Assembly (NCBI GenBank): GCA_003008705.1
Contig: PDUO01000001.1
Span: 186,001-250,000, forward strand
Direction: 5' to 3'
Source of the DNA: Pezicula radicicola
Taxonomy: Eukaryota > Ascomycota > Leotiomycetes > Helotiales > Dermateaceae
Length of the DNA: 64,000 nucleotides
Part shown: positions 23,149 to 34,578 of the stretch, piece after piece
How the letters are laid out: every line of letters begins with the position of its first letter
Position numbering within the stretch: position 1 is the first letter of the stretch
Translations under genes and position numbers: made by a program
The notes under the pieces: generated by a model
Seen by the model: the letters and a program-made list of their open reading frames with translations, nothing else
What the model was told of the DNA's origin: nothing
Database searches by the model: none

Positions 23149-23902
23149 TTGTACTTTGAACCAATTCTGCAGAATATTCCTGTGGGTTATTGTCATTCCA
23201 ACAGTGATTGCTCTAAGCGAGCATAACCGAACGGCCCCTATCTATTTCTTGTATATATTCAAGCTCTACTCCGTAGTTAGAAAAGACACTTCTTTTTTAC
23301 CTCACAAAATCACACTATGCTGTGACACTTCTACATTGAACAGCAAATCTCCTAAGGTAATCTCTAATCAGAGAATAAGCGACTTTAAATCCACCATTAT
23401 TCTCCTATAAGTGAAGAGAGTCCCAGACCAAGAAACTCTGCGACGATCAAGGAAGTGTTGGGATAGGTAAGTAGGCGGAGGGCCTCTGAAGGTGAGACGG
23501 GGGTCAATACCCATCAACTGTATTTTGGTGACCGAATCTAGCAGTCACTAAGTGGGCAGGAGCCTTGGGCTATCTAGTCCAAAACAATAGCCATTCCAGG
23601 TAAGAGCTTTGCATTATTGCCAACTCCCATCCTATTGTATCATCGCAATGAAGACTCTCGGATTATCAGGTAAATCTGTAATAAAAGATCTACTCAGCAG
23701 ACTGGTATATATTTGCGAGCTTTCTTGGTCGCTTACTTTCTAGACTAATTGGGGTATATAAACGCAGATTATAGTTTGACCGTTAGCGTGTAGGACGCCA
23801 TACCACTATCGGTTAGGCAATGAAGCGCGACGCGTTCGCCAGCTTTGCTCAGCTTTTCACAACTACCTTATCCATTTTACCACATTCAATCCCTCCAACA
23901 AA
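23149..23902. other. Intergenic between tannase fragment and F-box gene
   Basis: No coding signal of substance is seen. The last 100 bp or so, rich in pyrimidine runs (CTACCTTATCCATTTTACC), is the probable leader of the F-box gene. Confidence 0.4.
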
Positions 23903-25354
23903 ATGGCCGGCCACAGTAACACGTTTCCGTTGCAAGTTTTGACAATGATCTGCGTCTTCCTATCCAGACCCGATTAAAGGAACGTTCGACTGCTCTCCCG
24001 TGAATGGGATAACGCCGCTCAACGGATACTTTTCGAGATTGTCTTTTTGAGAATCCACCTTCAGAGCTTTGAGAGACTTCGGTACATTGCGCGACATGAC
24101 AAGCTCAGCAAGTATGTGAAGACTATCAAGTACGATGGCAGGACCCTGGATGGTTGTCAAGCTAGAAAAGGCTTCGACAAGTGGCTTGAATGGAGCGCTG
24201 GAGATGGGTTAGGCCTGTATCCGACGCCAAGACAGGAATTGATCGCTCAATTCAGCACGCAGCAACTCAAGAAATTTTATTCTAACTACTGTCGCTATTT
24301 TTCTGATCAGGAGCATATTCGAAGAGGGGGCAATGAGAAGGAGATGCTTGTAGACGCTCTTCAAAAGCTCCCAGCACTAACAGGTGTACAATACGCCGTA
24401 ATGTCTATGAGAAGTCCGGATTTTGGAAATGTTGTACCCCCATTGAGCTCCCTAAGCCCAATAGCACAGGAAATCTTAGCAGAACCTGACGATCTTTATA
24501 AATATCGTGAATCTGAGGGGCATTTCTGGACCCTGCTACAATCGGCATGTCTATCAGGCCACGCTCAGCAGTTGGAGAATGTTCGCGGGTCTCATCTTGA
24601 TCTGGATCTTTGGAACATTGCTGCCAAACCATTCAGCCACTGCTATGGAGCCCTACCAGCTCTGCGTCATCTTTCGCTTGAGTTTGCGTTCGCCCAGCAC
24701 GGCGATGGAGAAACCAGCCAGCTTGCTGAGATAATCGCTCATACATCTTCTCTGACATCGCTCCGCCTCTCCTTTGACAAATTTTCGCAGGAAAAGCCAG
24801 ATGCTATTATTCGCCTCCCGCAAGTCATCAATAGTGAGATGCATTGGGAGCGCCTCCGAAGCCTTTCCTTGCAGGCGGTAGCTACAACCGAAGCATATCT
24901 GCGGAACTCTCTACAGAAACATGCCCAATCTCTCCGTTCTCTTGAGCTAGCAAATATCAATCTAGAGGCGGCCACCATTCCAGACCAATATGGGCATGGT
25001 TCCTGGATCCTTTTCATAAAATTTCTGAATCAAGAAATGTTATTAGAGCATATTAGATTCGATGGCATTTTTTCTAATCAAGAGGATGAGGCATGGATAA
25101 CATGCGATGCGGACTGGCACGCAGCTTTTAGTATCACTGGTGTCTTGATACCATATTCTGACGACTGCTTAAAATACCGGATTGAGCGCTTTATCACACA
25201 CAATGGTCCATGCCCATTTACTGCTAGGACGGGTAAAGTTGATGGAGAACCTGATGGAGAATGTGGAAGAGATGACGATTACCTCTATCATTACTTATCC
25301 TGGGCCTTTGAGGAGGATAAATCTTGGAAGTTTGACAACTACGTACTTCAATAG
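23903..25354 (+). pseudogene. F-box protein gene with one in-frame stop codon
   Basis: From the ATG at 23903 the frame reads MAGHSNTFPLQVLTMICVFL, an F-box-type start, then SRPD, a TAA at 23975, and RNVRLLSREWDNAAQRILFE, the rest of the F-box. The frame then runs open for 459 more codons to 25354. The substrate side is a long leucine-rich helical region (LPALRHLSLEFAF, SSLTSLRLSFDKF, RLRSLSLQAV, SLRSLELANIN), an LRR-like organisation common in fungal F-box proteins, which recruit targets to SCF ubiquitin ligases. Apart from the single stop in place of an expected leucine (TTA would fit), nothing is damaged. It may be a young pseudogene, a polymorphic null, a readthrough site or a sequencing error. 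Translation from a downstream start would lose half the F-box. Confidence 0.7.
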
Positions 25355-26989
25355 ACTTCCAGGATTCACACCCCTTGGATTCGAGTTCCTTCAACCACCA
25401 CGGGAAAATCCTAGCCAAAGTCTGAGAGTCCCTAATCTCTGCTAAGGTATATGTATTATTACATGCTGACAACTTTTGTAGTCCAGAGCGAAACAAACTT
25501 GAAAGTGATTCATTTCGTTGATAATAATTTAGAGGCCTCTCAGCCTTGCTGCGAGGGGCTATCCACGAACCGCCAAAAAGATGGACGCAAAGGCTTTGAA
25601 TCTAGAATGTCCGGTGATGATAGAAAACATTGCAATGCAGCACTTCTCTATCATGTCTCACGCACCGTCATAATGATCAGCCAGCCGACGGCTCTGCTAT
25701 CGTTGCAAAATTTTGCAGTTATTCACATCGGTTAAATTCCTTAGAATTAGAATTTCGTTTTAAATCCTTAATACTTGCCTATTAAACTCGTCTATTCAAA
25801 GTTGCTATATAGTCTATATCATTACTTCTGTGCTGCGTTTTCTATAAACCACCTCGCTTATAGTAAATAGATCGTTACTAGTCTCCTAGACCAACTATCT
25901 TTTTATTAGAATACCTGTGAATTATAGATAAACACATTAGCCTCCATCAATTCGAAGGTCTTTATATAAGACTAAAAGTTCTACTCTCTAGGAATTAGCT
26001 CACGTTATTTATATAAAAAGTAAACGATTACTTTAAAATGAATTACTATAGGAGAAGATAATATACTCTTCGCTATAGAGCGCTTCTCTAAGAAGAACTA
26101 CATAGATACTAAACTCTAACTAATTTAATTATTTTAATATAGCTAATATAGCGGAGATGATGATAAGAGATAAGAGATAAGAGATTTAAGTAGATCGTTA
26201 GATATTCTAATTTTATTATATAATTATAATATTATCTTACTATATAGAAATTAGAATAAATTCTATAAAATATAATCCCTCCTAAGTAACTATATACCTA
26301 GTATATCTACCCAAGTGTATATAATAACAGCCATACGATTTGCTAAATCTATGTATTTAAAATTCCTAGAGATATGATAAGTAGGTAGACAGTGTCGCGT
26401 GCAGCGAGCGTGTGGCAAGTGTATAGGAAGCGCGTAGGAAGCGTGTAGCGAGCGTGTAAAAAGCGTGTAGGCAGGTGCTCTTTTTCAACGATGTGCAACA
26501 AAAGTTCAAAATCATCGCCAAAGTCACATGAGCTTATGTCAGCCTCTCCTCAATATTTATCACGTCACAGCTCAGCTTCCAAAAAAGAAAGAGGATTAAA
26601 ATTAACCATTTTAAAGCATCTAAGACGTCTAAGACATCGTTGATATGATATATTTCTTAGAGTGTAGCCTCTGAGTAGCTAAATTCGTACGCGACCGGAA
26701 ATATTTACTCCCGGATCTCAAAAGTCGTAAGGTCTACCTTACTAACAAGGTACTTTTTGGCTTTTTGGTCGCTTACTGAACCCCTCACTAAGCATTCTAC
26801 CCCTCCATCCCCAGCATACTTCATCAACTTCAGCATCCAAAACCAACAACAACCAGGGGGGAAAAAAGAACTCAAAAGCCCTCAATTGCCCTCGATCCCT
26901 CCACCAAGGCCAAGTTACAAGAGACGAAATAGCAGCATCGATACAATCAAACCATTTCAATCACAAATTCACCAGATTCAACCTTCAAA
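25355..26989. other. AT-rich RIP-like desert and kelch-gene promoter
   Basis: From about 25735 to 26390 the sequence is dominated by A and T (for example TTTTATTATATAATTATAATATT near 26210) with no open frame, which looks like strongly RIP-mutated repeat. 26690-26989 is pyrimidine- and A/C-rich and is the probable promoter and leader of the kelch gene. Confidence 0.55.
26395..26475 (+). repeat. Degenerate minisatellite
   Basis: About seven imperfect 9-11-base units related to GCGTGTAGGAA/GCGAGCGTGTA follow one another. It is the only GC-rich stretch inside the AT-rich desert. Confidence 0.6.
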
Positions 26990-28336
26990 ATGACGCCAAT
27001 AACAGCAACGGTAGCAGCCATAAAAGGACTCGTCCATCCAACCCACCCTCTATCAGCAAAATGGTCTCGAATCCCAGCCCCATCGCTCCCCCGCTCCTCA
27101 CACACATTATCCGTCATCGCAGGCCGAGCCTACATCTTCGGAGGGGAGATAACACCACGAGAACCCGTTGATAATGATATGCACATCATAACCCTCACTT
27201 CAGGCGATTACCAAAAAATTCCAGCTACGGCTTCGGGTACGAGTAAAGATGGAAGTGAAAGTGGAAGTGGAGAGGTACCGGAGAAGAGAGTAGGACATAC
27301 AGCTGCTGTGATTGGAGAACGCATATTTGTGTTTGGTGGGAGAGGAGGCAAAGATATGAAACCTTTGGAGGAGAAGGGGAGGGTTTGGATTTATGATACT
27401 AGGACTGATAGATGGAGTTTTTTGGATCCTATTGATGGAACTCCTTATCCTGAAGCACGAAGTTATCATTCTAGTGTCGCGATCGAGAAACCTGAACCTC
27501 CTACCACTAAATCCTTTACTACGAATCCTAATACTGAAGAACCAGCTGTGGGAACGATAGCTGAGAGTGCGAAGACGGATGCTGGTGCTGGTGGTCATGG
27601 TACCTTCTTTGTACATGCTGGGTGTCCAGCTAGTGGGAGGACGGGAGATCTATGGGGTTTTGATGTTAGGAGTCGTACTTGGAAGGAATTTCCAACTGCT
27701 CCTGGTAAGCCAAGGGGTGGTACTGCGATTGCGGTTAGTAAGTCGAGGATTTATCGGTATGGAGGATTCAATGGTGCAGATGAGGAAGGTGGTCAAGTTG
27801 ATATACTTGAGCTTGCACTCGAGACATTCAGTGATAAGGGTGGAAAAGGAGAACTAGCCGTCACTGCCCGAGGTGGATGGGAAACACTTGATTTCGAAGA
27901 GGAGAATATGAAGTTTCCTGGTAAGAGAAGTGTAGCCGGTTTACAAACTATAACTACTGGTATGGGAAGAGAATATCTTGTTTTGCTGTTGGGGGAGAGG
28001 GATCCTAGTAGTCAGGGTCATGATGGTGCTGGAAAGTTTTGGGGTGATGTTTGGACTTTGCAAGTTGCACCGCATGGAATGACAGGTGCGAGTTTTAAGG
28101 ATGCAACAAAGCAAGCTGCAGGCAAGGAAACTGGTGAGGGATTGTGGAGTCAGGCGAATGTTTCGGATGCTGAGGGTGTAGAGGGTGAGGATGTGAGGAA
28201 CTTGGTTCCTGGTGAGAGGGGATGGTTTGCTTCTTCGTATTTAGGCGATTTGGATGCTAGTGGCATTGTTCTTTGGGGTGGGTTGAATGGAAAGAATGAA
28301 AGAGAAGATAATGGATGGATTTTGAGGGTTGAGTAG
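26990..28336 (+). CDS. Kelch-repeat beta-propeller protein
   Basis: A single-exon gene of 448 residues with at least four kelch blades. Their GG pairs and following tyrosine/tryptophan are visible in AYIFGGEI, RIFVFGGRGG with VWIYDTRTDRWSFL, DLWGFDVRSRTWKEF, RIYRYGGFNG and GIVLWGGLNG. Kelch propellers are protein-binding scaffolds; in fungi single-domain ones include relatives of cell-end proteins and nitrile-specifier-like proteins, but nothing here fixes the role. There is no signal peptide or membrane segment. The start has a good context (CAAAATGACG). Composition flips from A/C-rich (26990 to about 27190) to G/T-rich thereafter; 28141-28200 is 42/60 G+T. Confidence 0.85.
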   Translation: MTPITATVAAIKGLVHPTHPLSAKWSRIPAPSLPRSSHTLSVIAGRAYIFGGEITPREPVDNDMHIITLTSGDYQKIPATASGTSKDGSESGSGEVPEKRVGHTAAVIGERIFVFGGRGGKDMKPLEEKGRVWIYDTRTDRWSFLDPIDGTPYPEARSYHSSVAIEKPEPPTTKSFTTNPNTEEPAVGTIAESAKTDAGAGGHGTFFVHAGCPASGRTGDLWGFDVRSRTWKEFPTAPGKPRGGTAIAVSKSRIYRYGGFNGADEEGGQVDILELALETFSDKGGKGELAVTARGGWETLDFEEENMKFPGKRSVAGLQTITTGMGREYLVLLLGERDPSSQGHDGAGKFWGDVWTLQVAPHGMTGASFKDATKQAAGKETGEGLWSQANVSDAEGVEGEDVRNLVPGERGWFASSYLGDLDASGIVLWGGLNGKNEREDNGWILRVE

Positions 28337-30939
28337 GTAATTGGTTACTATAGGTATTAAAATGAGTAGATGAGAAATGAAATATGTTTAAATAATTATG
28401 AATAAGGAAGGAGTTATGGGGCCTTTTTCTCGTTTTCATGGACAGATCCTAGTCAAGAAATCGGATGGCTTTATAAGTGGTAAGCTTCAAATCAAATATC
28501 TGCATCAAATTAGTTATTTACTTAAATTGAAGATCGTAGAACATTAATAAGGGAGAATAGGTAGGTATACTAAATAAAAATGCAAGGCTTATGTTAAATG
28601 GAATCGGAGGAATGCTTATTCCAAGTCATGTAGCCCACACAAGCTTTACTTTTGTATATAACCTCACTTCTTGCCTACTTTAGCTCTTTACATATAATAA
28701 AAATAGTTGCACAAAATCACCATTCTACAGCTTATTAGAAACTTTAACTTTTATAATTTCTTTATTATATCTATCACTTACCTTCCCATAAGGTATATCC
28801 TTGCCATAAAAAAGGCAGTTTTCTCTACAAATAGGAAAGTAGAGGAATATTAGTAAAAATAACCCATACAATTTAAGAAAATCTAAAAGTCTAGATATCT
28901 ATCTATCTATCTATGAGAAAGCAAAAAATATAACAATATATATATATAGAAGTGAACAAAGAATTCCCACAGAAATTGAAGTTACATGCCATCGCTAAAA
29001 GCCCTTGTTAAACCCCGAGGACGAAAAGGTCCAATCTGAAAAGTCGTATATAAAAGGAAATCCCAAAACAATCCCAAACAGCCCAGAGAAAACCAGTATA
29101 AAACATATGAAAACTTGAACTCGTTGTTAAACTCTCAGAGACAACGCAATGCGACTCATCTATGCAATAAAAAAGTAGGAAGCGGCCAACATATCTTTCT
29201 TGGTCATCTCGGCCAATCCGAGGGGAGTGATTTCCTTGCTAAGCAGAAGGAGGAATGGAATATTGACGGTGAAGGCCATGAAGAACCAGGTTCGGAATTC
29301 GGCTGGTAGCATACTGTCCATGCTCCATTTGTCGGAGCTTCTACATACCTTGGATCTCGAGACCTGTAAGGATGTGAGCCTCGTCGATGAGGATGCGGTT
29401 TGGGCGAGTAAGAGATAAGTCGATAACAGCAGTTCTTCTTTAATTGGTTGAATGCCCTTTCTGAAAAGCACGGCTTCAAGCTCGGGGTTCTCGTGAAGAT
29501 AGCCGACCTCACTGATTATACCTATCGAAAACGAAACATGGTGGACCTGGTTTCTAGGCTACCTAAAGCACTATATCGAATATCGTGGAATCATTGAACT
29601 CAGCCTGGTTAGATATAAGTGTCATAATTGATTTTCATATCGTCATTGATTTTGGGCTCTAGGACAACCCCAAATTTGCTGTCACAATACCTGTGTAGAA
29701 TGTGGATATATAAGCATTTCGCACACGCAACCGCACGCGCGTAAATTTGTGATAAATATCGTAACATAGAGTAGCACCTAAGGTAGTAGTGATAAGGGTA
29801 TAGTAATCATTCCGGACTTCTGGGATTTCCTTTTCGGCCGTATCCATTATGTGACTGATGTGTTTGGTATACTCGGTTGGACTATCCCTCCGACTCGGAC
29901 TCGGGTTTATTATTTGGTATTCGTACCGAGGATGACTAAACGTTTATTTGTCCCTAGTACGAGTAGCTTAACGCTAACGGTTCGTTAATATTGTATAATT
30001 TGTCTACTCATACTGTACTGCACCTCCATAGTTCCTGTAAAAAAACGGATGACCACGTTGTAGTCACTAAAACTTCATTCAAAACTTCCACTAGTTTACC
30101 TCATTTGGTGGTTCGATAGATAATAGAAGCCCTTTTACTTTTACGGAGACATTTTCGAAAGTACTGTACAAGGAACTTGTATGTGAATAGGACGTGTGGA
30201 CTGCTTCATAGGGGTTTTCTAGCCCCCAAAAATTTATATCGTCAAAACAAGGATTTACAAGTAGAATAAGCGGGCATATTGCTCATTCGCTTAAGTTATA
30301 CAATGAGATTGCGTTTTGTTTGGCCGGATTTAGGATTTTGGTAGGGTTTTGTAGGCTAATGGTAGTACGGAGTAGATAGAATTTCGATGCCGATGTAATT
30401 TACTTCGCTACTTAGGTACATGGGTCGTTAACGTCTGAGAGCTTGTTTTGTCTTCAGTGTCGAGTATTATGTGAGCCTCACCTTATTTCATCGCCTATCA
30501 TCACATCCCATATTACCGAAGCCAAACACATGGGACGGCTTGATTACTTTCCCTTTTTTTCTGGAGGAAGTATGGGGGAGGAAATGCCTTTCGTTTCGCG
30601 CTGGGTAGTTATGTATCTCCGTGCGGATGTAAGCATTTCTCTGGGGTTTCTCTCTTTGCTCTTTTCTTGTCGAGCCGAATCCGAGAAAATTTTTGAACTG
30701 TGTGATTATTGTGTGGGAAAAAGGTATTATATTAATCCCTTCTTCATTTTCGTTGTTTCGAAGATTTTAATTGTTGTACGCAGTAGTCTTTGCTTACTAC
30801 CCATTCACTTCACTTTAGTTCGACATTTAAGAAGCCACGAAACATAGTTATTTCTTCATTCCCAAGTATTTTTTACTTCAGCAACTTTTTTACACATTTG
30901 TCGCAATAATACTTGGTTTGAATAGAGGGAGGATTAGTG
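28337..30939. other. Long intergenic region with coding-like relic and microsatellites
   Basis: Contains an (ATCT)n run at about 28897-28914 and an (AT)n run at about 28936-28948. Around 29200-29520 the minus strand shows coding-like pieces in shifted frames: ISEVGYLHENPELEAVLF, then AVIDLSLTRPNRILIDEAH ending at a GTATGT donor. This suggests an unrecognised decayed gene. 29850-30939 has no gene and includes the promoter of the MFS gene. Confidence 0.4.
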
Positions 30940-32903
30940 ATGGCTTCTACACCTACAGACTCATCACTCGACTTCGAGAAGAACAGAAACAGTACTGCCA
31001 ATGATCCTGGCATTGATAGTCCACCGAGAGAACCTTCGTCAACCGATATCGAGAAGAATATACCTGAAGTAGCACCTGGAGCTCCTCAGTATGAACGACC
31101 GATCAGTAACTGGCAATGGGCACTCGTTTGTGTAGGACTTTTTCTAGGTGCTATCCTCTACGGTAAGTTCATACATACGTACAGTCGATCACATCAAGGG
31201 ACCTTTCTGTCCTTCCCAAAGCCGAAAAAGAATTTCAAAACTAACACTTATATTTTTAATAAGGACTCGATACAACCATCGCAGCAGACGTCCAGGGACC
31301 CATCCTCGAATCACTCGGCGAAATCGAAAAGCTAGCTTGGGTCGGTATTGGATTCCCTATGGGATCTGTCTCGATTATCTTGCTTGTTGGATGGTGCTTT
31401 GCTCTCTTTGAGATCAAGTGGCTTATGATTGGAAGTGTTGTCTTGTTTGAGATTGGGAGTGCTGTTTGTGGATCTGCACCCAGTATGAATGCTATGATTT
31501 TTGGCCGTGTTATTGCTGGTGCTGGTGGTGCTGGCATGTACATGGGGTAAGTTTACAACCTTTTTTCTTTTCGATTTCAACGATAGGAATAAGAGGAGAA
31601 CTCATGAGTACGAGAATTTCACTAATGCATTTATGTTTTAGTGCATTGACATACGTCTCGCTCTTTACTAGCATAAAGGAACGTCCTATTTATAACGCAG
31701 CTGTTGGCCTTTGCTGGGGAACAGGATGTATTCTTGGACCTGTCATCGGAGGAGGTTTCGCAGTTAGCTCCGCAACTTGGAGATGGGCATTCTACATCAA
31801 CCTACCACTCGCGGCCCTTCTCTCGCCTGTTTACTTCTTCCTATTCCCAAAGTACAATGGCAAACCAGAGCTCTCTGGTCCAGCAAAGCTCACTAAAGTT
31901 GACTGGGTTGGCGCCATTCTGAACGCTGCAGTCTTCACTCTATTTCAAGTCGTAAGTACTTCTACTAAGAGACTTACATCTTTCATTAATAACTCTAAAC
32001 TGACACCTCTCAAAGGCCTTAACCTTCTCAGGCTCAACCTGGAAATGGAATTCCGCCGGTCCAATAGCCCTCTGGGTAATCTTTGGTATAAGCCTAATCC
32101 TCTACATCATCCAACAAGTCTTCTGCATCTTCACGACGATAGAAAACAGACTTTTCCCAGTCCAATTCGTCAAATCACGAACCATGCTACTCCTGTACTT
32201 CGGAACCGCAGCATCAGCAACAGGTCTCTCAGTTGGAGTCTATTACATCCCACTATTCTTCCAATTCACACGCGGAGATTCAGCAATCCAAGCTGCTGTT
32301 CGACTCTTACCATTCATCTGTATCTTAATCGCATTCGTCATGATTTCCGGTGGTTTATTGCCTGCATTTGGAAGATATATGCCATTTTATGTCATTTCTG
32401 GTGCGCTTTTGGTCGTTGGTGGTGCTCTTATGCACACCATTAAGACTACCACTTCAGCTAGTACTATCTACGGTTACGAAGTCTTAGTAGCAATCGGAGC
32501 AGGTCTTACGATGCAAGCAGCATATTCAGTAGCACCCGTCGTCGTCAAACCACATGAAATCCAAAGCGCAATTGGATTTATGAATGTTGCTCAGATAGGA
32601 ACAACAGCTATCGCTCTCTCCATTGCTTCTAACATTTTTCAGAATATTGGATTTATTAAGCTGAGGGATGCGTTGGTTGGGTATGATTATACGGATTCGG
32701 AACTTAGGGCTGCTCTTGGTGGTGCTGCTTCTAATATTTTGGCTGGTGGTGATGGGAAGGTTACCGAGTTGGCTATTGGGGCTATCGTTAATACTATTGG
32801 TCACGTTTGGATCTTGACGATTGTTGCTGGGGCTGTTAGTTTGATTAGTGGGGTTTTTATGAAGAAGGAAAAGTTGGTTTTGGAGGTTGGTGCTGGTGGA
32901 TGA
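30940..32903 (+). CDS. MFS drug efflux transporter, DHA2-type (14 TM)
   Basis: A proton-coupled efflux pump of the plasma membrane. Four exons (30940-31162, 31264-31546, 31642-31951, 32016-32903) splice in frame to 567 residues. The acidic cytosolic N-terminus (about 65 residues) leads into membrane helix 1 (WQWALVCVGLFLGAILYG), followed by the DHA2 LDTTIAADV motif. Motif-C-like sequence (LCWGTGCILGPVIGGGF) and the WRWAFYINLP signature follow; both are hallmarks of toxin and secondary-metabolite exporters. Later helices include LLLYFGTAASATGLSVGVYYIPLFFQ, noted here only as positions 32190-32265. The substrate cannot be told from sequence, and no biosynthetic cluster adjoins it. The start at 30940 was chosen because it is the first ATG in frame. 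Confidence 0.9.
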
Positions 32904-34578
32904 GGTGGTTTGAGTGGATTCGAGAAGTTCTTTATGTTGTTCTTTATGTTAGGTTTTATGAAGCTGGGTGGGAGGAAGAAGAGGTCTTTTTCCTTTTTCT
33001 TTTTCTCTTTAGCGAGCTAGATGTTGGAATATACCTGGGTATAGATTGGTAGACTTGTGGTGTCTCTGGGTTATGAAAGGGCTTGTTTCAAAACAGTCAC
33101 ATAGAGTCTTTGCTATTAATACAATGTTTTTCGATTGCTCCGTATATTGTGATACTCTGATCTCTCCGTACCTAGATATTGGAAATTCATTTCTTAAATT
33201 GAATCCAAAGGGGTTCAACCGAAGAGGAGAAATACTTACTAGTAATTTTATTATGTAGAAATTTAAAACGAGTAACTTGAGCTACGTTGGTCACATGTAC
33301 GAAAGTACTAATTTTTATACTGTCGTACGATTTCGCATCTTCAACTTGATTGGTTCGGCTGACTCTTCCTTTCCCCTTTTCTGCCCCAAAAGCACGCGAC
33401 AGCCGATTCTTCAAATAATCGTCAATCAAAAACAACTTTCCAATTCTAGCACAAATTTCTGTTACCAATGCTACTAACAGTATGTTATCTCGTTTTTATT
33501 TTATTTTATTTTTTATTTTTGGCTTGGTATTTTTCTGTGTGAGCAATTTGGGAGCTGGAAAGTATTCTGCGATGAGTTAATACTAATTATGATGGGGGAA
33601 TTTTTAGTACCAAGATCAACTAGAGATATAGGCGTAACAGGTGAAGTGGAAACTGGTACTGGGTATGCAAGAATCCCCTCATCCTCCTCTCCCTCTCCCA
33701 TCACACCCCCATACCTTCCCACCTCCCTGAAACAGAATTTCCAAATCAAAAACTAATTACATTCTGAAATCAAATAGTCATCTACTAGCCACAGTAGAAA
33801 CAAGCAACCTACACTTCAGTCCCAGTAACCCAGCAGCGAAAGGAGATTCACGAGCAGATAAACATGGAAATCATAATCGGAGTGATATAGACAGGTTTAC
33901 TCAGGAAGGATGGGTGTTGATTTAGAACTGAGTGAGGATGGTATTGCGAAGAATGAGAATTTGGAGGAAGGGGTTCCTGAGAAGATTGTTAGGGAAAGGG
34001 AGAGGAAGGAGAGTTGAGTTTGTTGTTTAGAATTGGTGGTATTGCTGTAATTGATATGGAATAAAAATACAGGATGTTGGGATGATGGGTGTATGTTTCT
34101 ACTTAGAGTATTATGTGGTGTATATACTCGAATAATTTGAGGGCACTAGTAGGAAACCTGCATAAATATTTAACAGGAAGTGAACCACAAACCTAATATA
34201 TCTGCACTGCAGAAAATCTTAAACCCTTAATAAAGCTCTATATTTCTCGTGCTTATAAGTTAGGGCATTGACCTCCCGATTATGATTACACAGTTTCGAT
34301 ATATGTCTCGACTCCTGTGTCTACACTAGCTTTGAGGGCAATTATTTAATTAGTTGAATAACTCTAATACAGCCTGTACTATGTTAATTGCTTTTTAAAT
34401 GTTTATTTCGAATAGTTCTCTGCTAAGACATAAGAGATGGGTTTAGGTAGCTTATCTGATTTTAGTAATTCACTTAATATAAATAACTCAATTGATTCAG
34501 ATATTTGATTCTTGTCAAAAATACACTACACTCAAACCCACAACTAGAAAAACAAAAATTTCGAATTATCAATTCAAC
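32904..34578. other. Intergenic between convergent MFS and aminopeptidase genes
   Basis: The two genes converge, so this holds both 3' ends. 32904-33060 is the likely MFS 3' region. 33500-33530 has a T-rich (TTTTA)n run. 34140-34510 is fairly AT-rich. I see no gene. Confidence 0.45.

Noticed and set aside
29340..29430. ILIDEAH resembling a DEAH-box helicase motif
   Set aside because: No other helicase motif (Walker A, SAT, motif VI) is found nearby in any frame.
30443..30847. Open frame of 134 codons upstream of the DHA2 transporter
   Set aside because: Composition is non-coding, it lies in the promoter region, and no motif or family is recognisable.
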